From Streptomyces sp. Je 1-332 (GTDB lineage Bacteria; Actinomycetota; Actinomycetes; Streptomycetales; Streptomycetaceae): DNA of 64,000 nt. The stretch covers positions 1,860,001 to 1,924,000 of the forward strand of contig NZ_CP160402.1 in the NCBI RefSeq assembly GCF_040730185.1, read 5' to 3'. Positions 46,627 to 54,508 of the stretch are shown one piece after another (position 1 is the first letter of the stretch; each line of letters starts with the position of its first letter). Under the pieces are notes generated by a model that was not told the origin of the DNA, did not search any database, and was given only the letters and a program-made list of their open reading frames with translations. The translations under genes were made by a program, and so were the position numbers.

Positions 46627-47283
46627 ATGACGTACAGCGGAGCAGTGAAGGTCGGCGGCGGGGCGGACGTGCACGAGCTGCAGGACCTGATGATCTCCAA
46701 GGTCGCGGTCGGCCCGATGGACAACAACGCCTATCTGCTGCGCTGCCGGGCCACGGACGAGCAGCTCCTGATCGACGCGGCGAACGACGCTCCCACGCTG
46801 CTCACGCTGATCGGTGACGACGGCATCACGTCCGTCGTCACCACCCATCAGCACGGCGACCACTGGCAGGCCCTCGCCGCGGTCGTCGAGGCGACCGGCG
46901 CCCGTACCTACGCGGGCCGCGAGGACGTCGACGGCATCCCCGTACCCACGGACATCCCGCTCATCGACGGCGACACCGTGAACGTCGGGCACGTCTCTCT
47001 CACCGTGCGCCATCTGGTCGGCCACACGCCGGGCTCGATCGCCCTCGTGTACGACGACCCGCACGGCCACCCGCACGTCTTCACCGGCGACTGCCTCTTC
47101 CCCGGCGGCGTCGGCAACACGCACAAGGACCCGAAGGCCTTCGCGAGCCTGTTGCACGACGTCGAGACGAAGATCTTCGGCACGCTGCCCGACGAGACCT
47201 GGGTCTATCCCGGCCATGGGGGCGACACGTCGCTGGGCGCCGAGCGGCCGCATCTGGCCGAGTGGCGTCAGCGGGGCTGGTGA
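46627..47283 (+). CDS. MBL-fold metallo-hydrolase (glyoxalase II-like)
   Basis: A 218-residue metallo-beta-lactamase-fold hydrolase. The metal motif THQHGDHW gives His74, His76, Asp78 and His79, followed by GHTPGSIAL, FTGDCLFPGGVG (bridging Asp) and VYPGHGGDTS (last His). Glyoxalase II-type thioesterases share this pattern. It follows the MDMPI gene by 10 bp, so the two may act in thiol-conjugate turnover, perhaps with mycothiol. Substrate unproven. Confidence 0.9.
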   Translation: MTYSGAVKVGGGADVHELQDLMISKVAVGPMDNNAYLLRCRATDEQLLIDAANDAPTLLTLIGDDGITSVVTTHQHGDHWQALAAVVEATGARTYAGREDVDGIPVPTDIPLIDGDTVNVGHVSLTVRHLVGHTPGSIALVYDDPHGHPHVFTGDCLFPGGVGNTHKDPKAFASLLHDVETKIFGTLPDETWVYPGHGGDTSLGAERPHLAEWRQRGW

Positions 47284-47294
47284 GCCGCCCACGC

Positions 47295-47322
47295 CGGCCT
47301 GACGCGGACGAGGCTCAGGCCG
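47295..47322. terminator. Possible shared terminator of the MBL gene and aroQ
   Basis: An 8-bp stem CGGCCTGA/TCAGGCCG (47295-47302 with 47315-47322) between convergent genes; its right arm overlaps the aroQ stop codon. Confidence 0.45.
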
Positions 47323-47776
47323 CGCCGACCAGCGCGGCCACCCGCTCCACCGCGAACGCGTACCCCTGCACACCGCACCCCGCGATGACGCCGTCGGCGC
47401 GCTGGGAGACGTACGAGTGGTGCCGGAACGCCTCGCGCTGATGGATGTTGGAGATGTGGACCTCCAACACCGGCATGCCGTCACAGGTGTTGAGCGCGTC
47501 CAGGATCGCGACCGAGGTGTGTGAGTAGGCCGCCGGGTTGATGACGATGCCCACGTGGTGCTCGCGCGCCTCGTGGATCCAGTCCACCAACTGACCCTCG
47601 TGGTTGCTCTGCCGCAGGTCCACGGTGCCGCCGTGCGCGGCCGCCGCCTTGGCGCACAGCGCCTCGACGTCGGCGAGGGTGTCGGAGCCGTAGATCTCGG
47701 GCTGGCGCTGACCGAGGAGGTTCAGGTTGGGGCCGTTCAAGATCATGATCGGGGCGTTGGCAAGAGTGCGCGTCAT
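47315..47776 (-). CDS. aroQ: 3-dehydroquinate dehydratase, type II
   Basis: A 153-residue type II dehydroquinase, third enzyme of the shikimate pathway (also used in quinate breakdown). The motif [17 protein letters not shown] carries the catalytic Arg and Tyr; [11 protein letters not shown] and the [11 protein letters not shown] loop with conserved His and Arg follow. ATG 47776 is 6 bp after a TACGCT box, suggesting a leaderless message. No other aromatic-pathway gene is adjacent. Confidence 0.95.
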   Translation of the reverse strand: MTRTLANAPIMILNGPNLNLLGQRQPEIYGSDTLADVEALCAKAAAAHGGTVDLRQSNHEGQLVDWIHEAREHHVGIVINPAAYSHTSVAILDALNTCDGMPVLEVHISNIHQREAFRHHSYVSQRADGVIAGCGVQGYAFAVERVAALVGAA

Positions 47777-47855
47777 GCCGTCAGCGTACTGAGGGATCAC
47801 TCCGCGCCTCCGCACGCCCCCGTGACCGGCCGTCACGGTGGGTAGTTGACGCGAC

Positions 47856-49166
47856 ATGCGTAAGATCCACTCCCCCGCCGAGGCCCCCACCAAGGCACCC
47901 TCCCTGCCCCGGCTCGCGGCCGCCTCGCTCGCCGGGACCGCCATCGAGTTCTACGACTTCTTCATCTACGGGACGGCCGCCGCCCTCGTGCTCGGGCCCC
48001 TCTTCTTTCCGACTTTCTCGCCGCTCGCGGGAACTCTCGCCGCCTTCGCGACATTCGGAGTGGGCTTCGTGGCGCGGCCCCTCGGGTCCGTCCTCTTCGG
48101 GCACATCGGTGACCGGCGCGGGCGGCGGCCCGTCCTCGTCGGCTCGCTGCTCCTGACGGGCCTCGCCACGGTCGCCGTCGGCTGCGTGCCCACGTACGAG
48201 TCGATCGGGGTCGCCGCTCCGGTGCTGCTCCTTGTGCTGCGGTTCCTCCAAGGGCTCGGGCTCGGCGGGGAGTGGGGCGGGGCCGTGCTCCTGACCGCCG
48301 AGCACGCACCCGCCGAGCGGCGCGGCCTGTGGTCGAGCTTTCCGCAGATGGGGCCACCGCTCGGGTTTCTGCTCGCCAACGGGATCATGCTGGTCCTCTC
48401 GGCGACCCTCACCGAGGCGCAGTTCGCCTCCTGGGGGTGGCGTGTGCCGTTCTGGGCGGCGGGTGTGCTCGCGGCGGCCGGGCTCGCGCTGCGCACGTCC
48501 CTCGCGGAGAGCCCGAGCTTCCTGGAACTGCGGGAGCACGCGCGCGTGCCGCTCGCCGAAGTGGTGCGCGACCACTGGCGGCTCGTCCTGCTCACGGCGG
48601 GCGCGCTCGCCGTCGGGTACGCCGTGTTCTACGCCGTGACGACGTGGTCCCTCGCCTACGCGGTGGAGCGGCTCGACGTGAGCCGTACGGTCATGCTCGC
48701 CTGCATCATGGCGGCGGTCGTGGTGAAGGGCGCGCTGACGCCCGTGGCCGCGATGCTCGGTGACCGGTACGGACGGCGGCCCCTGTGCCTGCTGGGGTGT
48801 GCGCTCTGCGCGCTCTGGATGTTCCCGATGATCGCGCTGCTCGCGACCGGCGAGCCGCTGCTGATGTTCCTCGGTTTCCTGGTGGCGATGATCGCGTTCA
48901 TCACGATGTTCGCCGTGATCGCCGCGTATCTGCCCGAGCTGTACGAGCCGCGGGTGCGCTGCACGGGCGCCGCGGTGGGCTACAACCTCGGCGGGGTGCT
49001 CGGCGGCGCGCTCACCCCGATCGTGGCGACGGCGGTGGCGCACGGCGAGGGCACTCCGTGGGGCGTCGCGGCCTATCTGACGGCCGTGGCCCTGCTGAGC
49101 CTGGGCTGCTTCGCCCTGCTGCCCGAGACGCGGCCCGTGCCGGAACCCGCCCCCGTCACGGCGTGA
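47856..49166 (+). CDS. MFS transporter, metabolite:H+ symporter (MHS) type
   Basis: A 436-residue 12-helix transporter. It has the MHS-family signature [18 protein letters not shown] at helix 1, [13 protein letters not shown] in loop 2-3, [14 protein letters not shown] in helix 4 and GDRYGRRPL in the second half. Such proteins import organic acids, betaines or aromatic acids. With aroQ divergent, a shikimate- or quinate-like substrate is possible but not shown. Its 3-prime end overlaps a 20-bp tandem duplication shared with the next gene. Confidence 0.9.
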   Translation: MRKIHSPAEAPTKAPSLPRLAAASLAGTAIEFYDFFIYGTAAALVLGPLFFPTFSPLAGTLAAFATFGVGFVARPLGSVLFGHIGDRRGRRPVLVGSLLLTGLATVAVGCVPTYESIGVAAPVLLLVLRFLQGLGLGGEWGGAVLLTAEHAPAERRGLWSSFPQMGPPLGFLLANGIMLVLSATLTEAQFASWGWRVPFWAAGVLAAAGLALRTSLAESPSFLELREHARVPLAEVVRDHWRLVLLTAGALAVGYAVFYAVTTWSLAYAVERLDVSRTVMLACIMAAVVVKGALTPVAAMLGDRYGRRPLCLLGCALCALWMFPMIALLATGEPLLMFLGFLVAMIAFITMFAVIAAYLPELYEPRVRCTGAAVGYNLGGVLGGALTPIVATAVAHGEGTPWGVAAYLTAVALLSLGCFALLPETRPVPEPAPVTA

Positions 49167-49188
49167 AGCCGCCCCCGTCAAGGCGTGA
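49147..49188. repeat. 20-bp tandem duplication covering two convergent stop codons
   Basis: CCGCCCCCGTCACGGCGTGA (49147-49166) and a copy with one mismatch (49169-49188), 22-bp period. The first copy supplies the MFS stop codon, the second the stop codon of the convergent antiporter gene. Confidence 0.8.
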
Positions 49189-50275
49189 CCGCGAGCTCCA
49201 AGTACGCCGCGAACAGCACCAGATGGACGCCGCCCTGCAGCAGCGTGGCGCGCCCCGGCACGACCGTGAGCGTGCCGACGACGACGGTGAGCGCGAGCAG
49301 CACCATGTGGGTCGGGCCGAGTCCGAGCACCAGCGGCCCGGAGAGCCAGACGGAGGCGACCGCGACGGCCGGGATGGTCAGGCCGATGCTGGCCATCGCG
49401 GAGCCGAGGGCGAGGTTGAGGCTGGTCTGCACCCGGTCGCGGCGGGTGGCGCGGACGGCCGCGATGGTCTCCGGGAGCAGCACGAGCAGCGCGATGATCA
49501 CGCCGACCACGGCGTGCGGCATGCCGGCGCTCTCCACGCCGGACTCGATGGTCGGCGACACCCCCTTGGCGAGGCCGACCACGCCGATCAGGGCGAGGGC
49601 GAGCAGGGCCAGGCTGATCACGGCGGCGCGGCTCGACGGCCCGCCCGCGTCCTCGGAGTCGATCACCTCGCCCTTGCGGGTGATCGGCAGGAAGTACTCC
49701 CGGTGGCGCACGGTCTGCGTGGTCACGAACAGGCCGTACAGGACGAGCGAGGCGAGGGCGGCGAAGGTGAGCTGCGCCGTGGAGAACTCCGGGCCCTGCT
49801 TGGTCGTGGTGAAGGTCGGCAGGACCAGGCTGAGCGTGGCGAGTGTGGCGACGGTCGCGAGGGCGGCGCCGGTGCCCTCGGACTGGAAGACGACGACACG
49901 GTGGCGCAGGGCGCCCACCAGCAGACACAGGCCGATGATGCCGTTGCAGGTGATCATCACGGCGGCGAACACGGTGTCGCGGGCCAGTGTGGAGCTCTTG
50001 TCGCCGCCATCGGCCATGAGTGTGACGATCAGCGCGACCTCGATGATCGTCACGGCGACCGCGAGGACGAGCGAGCCGAAGGGTTCGCCGACGCGGTGCG
50101 CGATCACCTCCGCGTGGTGCACGGCGGCGAGGACGGCGCCGGCGAGCACGAGCGTCACCACGGCCACGCCCACGCCCGGCAGATCGCGTCCCCAGGTGAG
50201 GGCGAGCAGGACGACGGCGAGGACCGGCACGGCCGCGGTCCACTGGGTGACGAGTGCCCGGAGCCGAGTGATCAT
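49178..50275 (-). CDS. CaCA-family Ca2+/H+ antiporter (ChaA-like)
   Basis: A 365-residue membrane protein with ten or eleven helices and the two alpha-repeat motifs of calcium/cation antiporters: AVTIIEVALIVTLMADGG in the first half and LVLLPETIAAVRATRRDRVQTS in the second, each with the ion-binding Glu. The best start is ATG 50275, although the GGAGG just before it is too close to be an ideal ribosome site. The acidic cytoplasmic loop near residue 205 separates the halves. Ion preference not determinable. Confidence 0.88.
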   Translation of the reverse strand: MITRLRALVTQWTAAVPVLAVVLLALTWGRDLPGVGVAVVTLVLAGAVLAAVHHAEVIAHRVGEPFGSLVLAVAVTIIEVALIVTLMADGGDKSSTLARDTVFAAVMITCNGIIGLCLLVGALRHRVVVFQSEGTGAALATVATLATLSLVLPTFTTTKQGPEFSTAQLTFAALASLVLYGLFVTTQTVRHREYFLPITRKGEVIDSEDAGGPSSRAAVISLALLALALIGVVGLAKGVSPTIESGVESAGMPHAVVGVIIALLVLLPETIAAVRATRRDRVQTSLNLALGSAMASIGLTIPAVAVASVWLSGPLVLGLGPTHMVLLALTVVVGTLTVVPGRATLLQGGVHLVLFAAYLELAVTP

Positions 50276-50324
50276 GCCTCCGATGCTGCCCCGGCCGCAC
50301 CGGGCACGCGACTGGGCGGGCGCG

Positions 50325-50371
50325 GCATGGGCAGTGGCCCGCGGCGATCCGCCGCGGGCCACTGCCCATGC
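50325..50371 (-). terminator. Perfect 22-bp stem-loop after the TerC gene
   Basis: A perfect 22-bp stem (50325-50346 with 50350-50371) with an ATC loop, between the TerC gene and the antiporter gene. On the minus strand it terminates the TerC transcript. Three GAGTCCGAC-like repeats lie beside it (50386-50420). Confidence 0.85.
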
Positions 50372-50423
50372 TGGTGACTCCCGGGTCCGACTGCTTGAGT
50401 CCGACCGCTGGAGTCCGACGCCG

Positions 50424-51425
50424 TCAGGCCTCGATGCTGTCCTTCGGGGTCTCGTCGGCCGTGGTCTCCGCGGCCTCCTTCTGCGCCTGCTTCTTGGAGG
50501 CGATGAGGCTGGTGATCGTCGTGATGACCAGGACACCGCAGATGACGCCGAGCGAGACCGGGATGGAGATCTCGGGGACGTGCACCCCGTTCTCGTGCAG
50601 GGCGTGCAGGACCAGCTTCACGCCGATGAAGCCCAGGATCACCGAGAGGCCGTAGCTGAGGTGGACCAGCTTCTTGAGCAGTCCGCCGATGAGGAAGTAC
50701 AGCTGGCGCAGACCCATCAGCGCGAAGGCGTTCGCGGTGAAGACGATGTACGGGTCCTGGGTGAGGCCGAAGATCGCGGGGATCGAGTCCATCGCGAAGA
50801 GCAGGTCGGTCGTACCGATGGCGAGCATGACGACCATGAGCGGCGTCATGATCTTCTTGCCGTTCTTCTGGATGAACAGCTTCGTGCCGTGGTACCGGTC
50901 GGCGACGCCGAACTTCTTCTCGGCGGCCTTCAGGAGGCGGTTCTCCTCCCAGTCCTCTTCCTCGTCGCCGGCCCGTGCCTCCTGGATGAGCTTCCAGGCG
51001 GTGTAGATCAGGAAGGCGCCGAAGATGTAGAAGACCCACGAGAAGTTGGCGATGACCGCGGCGCCGGCCGCGATGAAGATCGCTCGCAGTACGAGCGCGA
51101 TCAGCACACCGAACAGCAGCACCCGCTGCTGGAGATGGCTGGGCACCGAGAACTTCGCCATGATCAGGATGAAGACGAAGAGGTTGTCCACGCTGAGCGA
51201 CTTCTCGGTGATGAAGCCCGCGAAGAACTCACCGCCCGCCTGACCGCCGCCCCAGATCACGAGGCCCACTCCGAAGAGCCCGGCCAGCACGATCCAGACG
51301 ATCGTCCAGATTCCGGCTTCCTTGATCGATACGTCGTGCGGCTTACGGCCGATGAAGAAGTCGACCGCGATCAGGGCGACCAGACCAAGAATGGTCAGCA
51401 CCCAAAGGGTCATTGAAACGTCCAC
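50424..51425 (-). CDS. TerC-family integral membrane protein
   Basis: A 333-residue TerC protein with about nine helices, the membrane component associated with tellurite resistance and, in several bacteria, Mn2+ export. Conserved acidic motifs are SVDNLFVFILIMAKF and TTDLLFAMDSIPAIFG, which hold the predicted metal-site Asp/Asn residues. The GTG start (51425) has GGAGG 4 bp upstream; ATG 51413 is less well placed. The 5-prime leader looks like a yybP-ykoY riboswitch, which favours manganese export. terD genes lie just upstream on the same strand. Confidence 0.93.
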   Translation of the reverse strand: MDVSMTLWVLTILGLVALIAVDFFIGRKPHDVSIKEAGIWTIVWIVLAGLFGVGLVIWGGGQAGGEFFAGFITEKSLSVDNLFVFILIMAKFSVPSHLQQRVLLFGVLIALVLRAIFIAAGAAVIANFSWVFYIFGAFLIYTAWKLIQEARAGDEEEDWEENRLLKAAEKKFGVADRYHGTKLFIQKNGKKIMTPLMVVMLAIGTTDLLFAMDSIPAIFGLTQDPYIVFTANAFALMGLRQLYFLIGGLLKKLVHLSYGLSVILGFIGVKLVLHALHENGVHVPEISIPVSLGVICGVLVITTITSLIASKKQAQKEAAETTADETPKDSIEA

Positions 51426-51457
51426 TGCGCCTCCGGCGTCGTACGGCTACTGATCAG

Positions 51458-51576
51458 CGTCGTCGCTGCCGGAGGTCTCTTCCACCCGAGGCGGCTCACC
51501 GCCCCACGGGCCGACGCCCCGGGACCGATGGCGGTCCGTATTGACGGGCACGTCGCGTTCGGGAGTACTCCCCTCC
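51458..51576 (-). ncRNA. yybP-ykoY family manganese riboswitch before the TerC gene
   Basis: In the 160-nt leader of the TerC gene the minus strand reads AGGGGAGTA at its start (complement of 51566-51574), then CCCGTCAATACGG, then CCCGGGGCGTCGG and GAAGAGACCTCCGGC near the end. These match, in order, the conserved blocks I recall of the yybP-ykoY family, which senses Mn2+ and commonly controls TerC and MntP exporters. The pattern is read by eye; a covariance-model search would settle it. Confidence 0.75.
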
Positions 51577-51586
51577 GCTGACAAGA

Positions 51587-51615
51587 AGAGTACGCGAAAC
51601 ACCAAGGGTTGGTAA
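51587..51615 (-). promoter_or_regulatory. Promoter of the riboswitch-TerC transcript
   Basis: On the minus strand TTACCA (51610-51615), exactly 17 bp, TACTCT (51587-51592). The predicted transcription start is about 51580, a few bases before the first conserved riboswitch block. Confidence 0.55.
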
Positions 51616-51712
51616 AGGAGAATCCAAGCCAGAGCTAAAAGTCCAGGTCAGAGCGGTCCAAAAGTCGCTTTACCGGCAGAGGCCCGAGTGATGTGCTGAG
51701 CTCGTCGAGGCG

Positions 51713-53665
51713 TCAGCGACCGCCGGTGCGCCGGGCGTGCGCGACCCGGCCGAGGACCTGCTCGAGGACCCGGCTGCCGGGCGGCACCATCGGCGGTTCG
51801 TACGTCCACGCATGCCCGACCCAGGGATCGGCGAGGTGGTCGTCGGCCACCGGGGTCAGCCGCAGGAGCGCGCGCCAGAGCGGGTCCAGCAGCGGGCCGT
51901 ACTCGGCGGCGTCCTCGCGGTCGGCGACCATCATCAGGTGCACGCCGACCGCGGGGCCCTCGTCCGCGAGGTAGCGGAGCTGGGTGACGGCGCGGTCGTC
52001 GAAGCCGTGCGGGAAGTCGTTGACGATCAGGAGCTGCTCGGCGGTGTCCAGATCCGGCGGCAGCGCGTCGGCTGCGCCCGCGCGGATGGCCATCTGCACC
52101 AGGTCCACGCGCTGGGTGAGCTTGGCGAGCACGGCGGACACTCCGGCCGCGCCGGCGGCAGGGGGCTCGGCGAGGACTCCGGCCGCCGTCAGCGGGGTGA
52201 GCGCGCCGGCCGCGGAGCCCGCCGCGTCGATGACGTGCACCGTGAACTCGCCCGCGGGGTAGACCGCGAGCAGCCGGGCGGCGTGCGCGACCGCGCTGTC
52301 CATGGCGAGGCGGCGCAGCTGGTCCGTGTCGGCCAGGGAGTCGGTGCCCGAGGAGCGGCCGCTGTCGATCCACAGGCCGCGCTCCAGGGGCAGCCTGACG
52401 AGCATCGGGATGTGCAGGTCGGGGCGCTCGGGCAGATGGAGGTCGCCGAGGCGCAGCGCCATGGGGATCTCCATCGGGGTGCGGTAGGCGTGCCACACCG
52501 GACTGGCCCAGCCGGCGAACGCCAGAGGCAGGGCGGGCTCGACGACCTCGGACTCGGCGGCGAGCTGGCCCAGGTCGCGGTCGAGGGCTTCCCTGGCCCG
52601 GTCGACGAGGCGGCCGTGCTTGGCGCGGGCGGCCTCGCGCGCGACGTCACCGGTGTTGCCGATGCGGCTGCGCGGGTCGGACAGGACCTTGTCGAGCTCC
52701 TGGTCCATGCGCGACTCGGCGAAGTCGACGGCGCTTCGGTACGCGGCCGTGGTGCGGGCGAGGTCCTCGAACATGCCCCACACCTGGTTGTAGAGGCGCT
52801 CCTCCATGGACCAGCCGGTGGCGTCGCCCGCCACGGGCTGCGCGGTCCTGCCCGGTTCGGCCGGGGCGGCGGCCGGCGGGGGCGGCGGCGGTGCGCTGGT
52901 CTGGCGGCCGGGGTGGGTGTAGTTGACGGGGCCGCCCGTGCCGGGGCTCGCGTCGCCCGGCTGGCGCGGCGCCGGGGCGTGCTGGGGGTTTGGCTGGGGT
53001 CCGCCTGCGCTGTCCGGGCCCGGTGCTCCCGGGCCGGGGGCGGCCGTCTGCCCCGTCATCCGCACGCGGGCCTCGTCCGAGGGGCGGGGCGGGGGCGCGG
53101 CCACCGAGCGGGCCAGACCCTGGGCCACCGCTTCGTTGATCGAGCCCGCCAGTTCGTGGGCCTGCGGCAGGCCCTGGTCGGTGAGCATGTCGGCGAGGCC
53201 GCCCGCGTACCCCTGTCCGACGGCGCGCACCTTCCAGGCGTCCAGCCTGCGGTACAGCTCCAGGGCGACGACGGCGGACTCGGCGTCCAGATCGGTGATG
53301 GTGTAGCTGGCGACCTCGGAGCCGTCGAGTGCGGTGACGGCGACGAAGGGGGCGGCGAGGGAGCCGAAGCTGACCGGTCCGCCGGCGCCGACGGGCAGCG
53401 CGAGGAGGACGTTGACCCGGTGGACCGCTTCGGGGACGGCGCCGAGGTCCACCGCGAGGCGGTGGTCGGCGGCGGCCTGGCGGGGTACTTCGAGCCCCGG
53501 AAGTGTGGGCGACCCGGGGTGGGCCACCCAGTCCGTGCCGCGCACCTTGCCCTGGTCGTCGCTGAGCGTGACCCCCGCCACGATCGGCTTCCCGACCGAG
53601 ACCCGGATCTCCAGACGGGTCTCGGGAAGCGGGTGGTTCTGCCCCCGGACCAGCTCGGCCGTCAT
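51713..53665 (-). CDS. TerD-domain protein fused to a degenerate FtsK/HerA-like domain
   Basis: A 650-residue multidomain protein. Residues 1-190 form a TerD-like domain (VGKPIVAGVTLSDDQGKV; SYTITDLDAESAVVALELYRR). A Pro/Gly/Ala-rich linker spans about 190-285, then a helical region to about 375. From 385 to the end it resembles FtsK/HerA-type ATPases (PMALRLGDLHLP; LLIVNDFPHGFDD as a Walker B strand at 545; HLMMVADRED), but the P-loop position reads GRSSGTDS (436-443), with no lysine. It is therefore probably a non-hydrolysing scaffold. It follows terD on the same strand; part of a Ter stress system by context. Confidence 0.8.
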   Translation of the reverse strand: MTAELVRGQNHPLPETRLEIRVSVGKPIVAGVTLSDDQGKVRGTDWVAHPGSPTLPGLEVPRQAAADHRLAVDLGAVPEAVHRVNVLLALPVGAGGPVSFGSLAAPFVAVTALDGSEVASYTITDLDAESAVVALELYRRLDAWKVRAVGQGYAGGLADMLTDQGLPQAHELAGSINEAVAQGLARSVAAPPPRPSDEARVRMTGQTAAPGPGAPGPDSAGGPQPNPQHAPAPRQPGDASPGTGGPVNYTHPGRQTSAPPPPPPAAAPAEPGRTAQPVAGDATGWSMEERLYNQVWGMFEDLARTTAAYRSAVDFAESRMDQELDKVLSDPRSRIGNTGDVAREAARAKHGRLVDRAREALDRDLGQLAAESEVVEPALPLAFAGWASPVWHAYRTPMEIPMALRLGDLHLPERPDLHIPMLVRLPLERGLWIDSGRSSGTDSLADTDQLRRLAMDSAVAHAARLLAVYPAGEFTVHVIDAAGSAAGALTPLTAAGVLAEPPAAGAAGVSAVLAKLTQRVDLVQMAIRAGAADALPPDLDTAEQLLIVNDFPHGFDDRAVTQLRYLADEGPAVGVHLMMVADREDAAEYGPLLDPLWRALLRLTPVADDHLADPWVGHAWTYEPPMVPPGSRVLEQVLGRVAHARRTGGR

Positions 53666-53690
53666 CGCCTTCGTCCCCCTCGTGCCCTTT

Positions 53691-53775
53691 GTACTTGTGC
53701 GTGCCGCGTTGTACTTGTGGGTGCCGCGCGCTGTACTCGTGGGTGCCGCGCGTCACTTGTGGGTGCCGCGCGTCG
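53691..53775. repeat. 20-22 bp tandem repeats between terD and the TerD fusion gene
   Basis: Four consecutive units related to GTACTTGTGGGTGCCGCGCG start at 53691, 53711, 53733 and 53754, with 20, 22, 21 and about 22 bp periods. The array fills most of the 131-bp gap between the two genes. Not coding in either annotated frame. Confidence 0.85.
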
Positions 53776-53796
53776 CGCCGCGCGGCAGCCGCGTGC

Positions 53797-54375
53797 TTAC
53801 AGGTGCGGCAGGATCGACGGCATCAGGTCCTGGAACGTGCGGCCGTTGGCGGGATTGCCGATGGCCGTCATCTGCCAGCCCGCGCCCGCGCGGTGGACCT
53901 TCGCCATGATCTGCGCGGTGTACTGACCGCCGCCGTCGAGTGTGTACCGGGCCAGTTCCTGGCCGTTGGTCTCGTCGACCAGGCGGCAGAAGGCGTTCTG
54001 CACTTCCTGGAACGTCTGGCCCGTGAAGGAGTTCACCGTGAAGACGATCTGGTCGATGTGGACCGGGATCCGCGCCAGGTCGACGAGGATCGCCTCGTCG
54101 TCCCCGCCCTGGCCGACACCGCCGACCAAGTTGTCACCGGTGTGCCGCACGGAACCGTCGTCGCTGACGAGGTGACGGAAGAACACGACGTCCACCGGCT
54201 GCTTGTCGGCGAACAGGACCGCCGACGCGTCCAGGTCGACTTCGCGCGTACGCGTGCCGAACAGCCCACGCCTCGGGGCCGCTTGCCAGCCGAGTCCCAT
54301 GCGCACCGCGGTCAGGGCGCCCCCGTCGTCCTTCTGCAGGTTGATGGCCTGACCCTTGGTCATGTTGACCGTCAC
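53797..54375 (-). CDS. terD: TerD-family stress protein
   Basis: A 192-residue single TerD domain, a calcium-binding protein of tellurite/oxidative stress systems. Conserved features are MTKGQAINLQKDDG, LDASAVLFADKQPVDVVFFRHLVSDDGSV with HTGDNL, the GGDDEAILVDL calcium-site region and FTVNSFTGQTFQEVQNAF. GTG 54375 has GAGAGGGG 7 bp upstream. A 12-bp-stem hairpin precedes the ribosome site. Together with the TerD-FtsK fusion and TerC downstream it forms a ter-type group. Confidence 0.95.
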   Translation of the reverse strand: MTVNMTKGQAINLQKDDGGALTAVRMGLGWQAAPRRGLFGTRTREVDLDASAVLFADKQPVDVVFFRHLVSDDGSVRHTGDNLVGGVGQGGDDEAILVDLARIPVHIDQIVFTVNSFTGQTFQEVQNAFCRLVDETNGQELARYTLDGGGQYTAQIMAKVHRAGAGWQMTAIGNPANGRTFQDLMPSILPHL

Positions 54376-54397
54376 GCGCTGTCCCCTCTCGAGCTGC

Positions 54398-54429
54398 CTG
54401 GGCAACCGCCGGTCTGTGCGGTTGCCCAG
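54398..54429 (-). promoter_or_regulatory. Hairpin in the terD leader
   Basis: A perfect 12-bp stem CTGGGCAACCGC/GCGGTTGCCCAG (54398-54409 with 54418-54429) with an 8-nt loop ends about 8 bp before the terD ribosome site. It may affect initiation or message stability; it could instead be a terminator of uvrB readthrough. Confidence 0.5.
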
Positions 54430-54451
54430 CACCTTATGCAGAGGCACTGAC

Positions 54452-54474
54452 AGTGCCGCCCCGCGGGCGGCACT
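54452..54474 (-). terminator. Terminator after uvrB
   Basis: A perfect 10-bp stem AGTGCCGCCC/GGGCGGCACT (54452-54461 with 54465-54474) with a CGC loop, 35 bp past the uvrB stop on the minus strand. No T-run. Confidence 0.7.
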
Positions 54475-54508
54475 TTGTGTCGGTCTTGCAACACACCAGG
54501 CAGTACGC

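Noticed and set aside
51566..51585. TTGTCAGCG upstream of the TerC gene as a further damage-type promoter
   Set aside because: The sequence 8 bp downstream is TACTCC, not TANNNT, and belongs to the first conserved riboswitch block; a better promoter lies just upstream.
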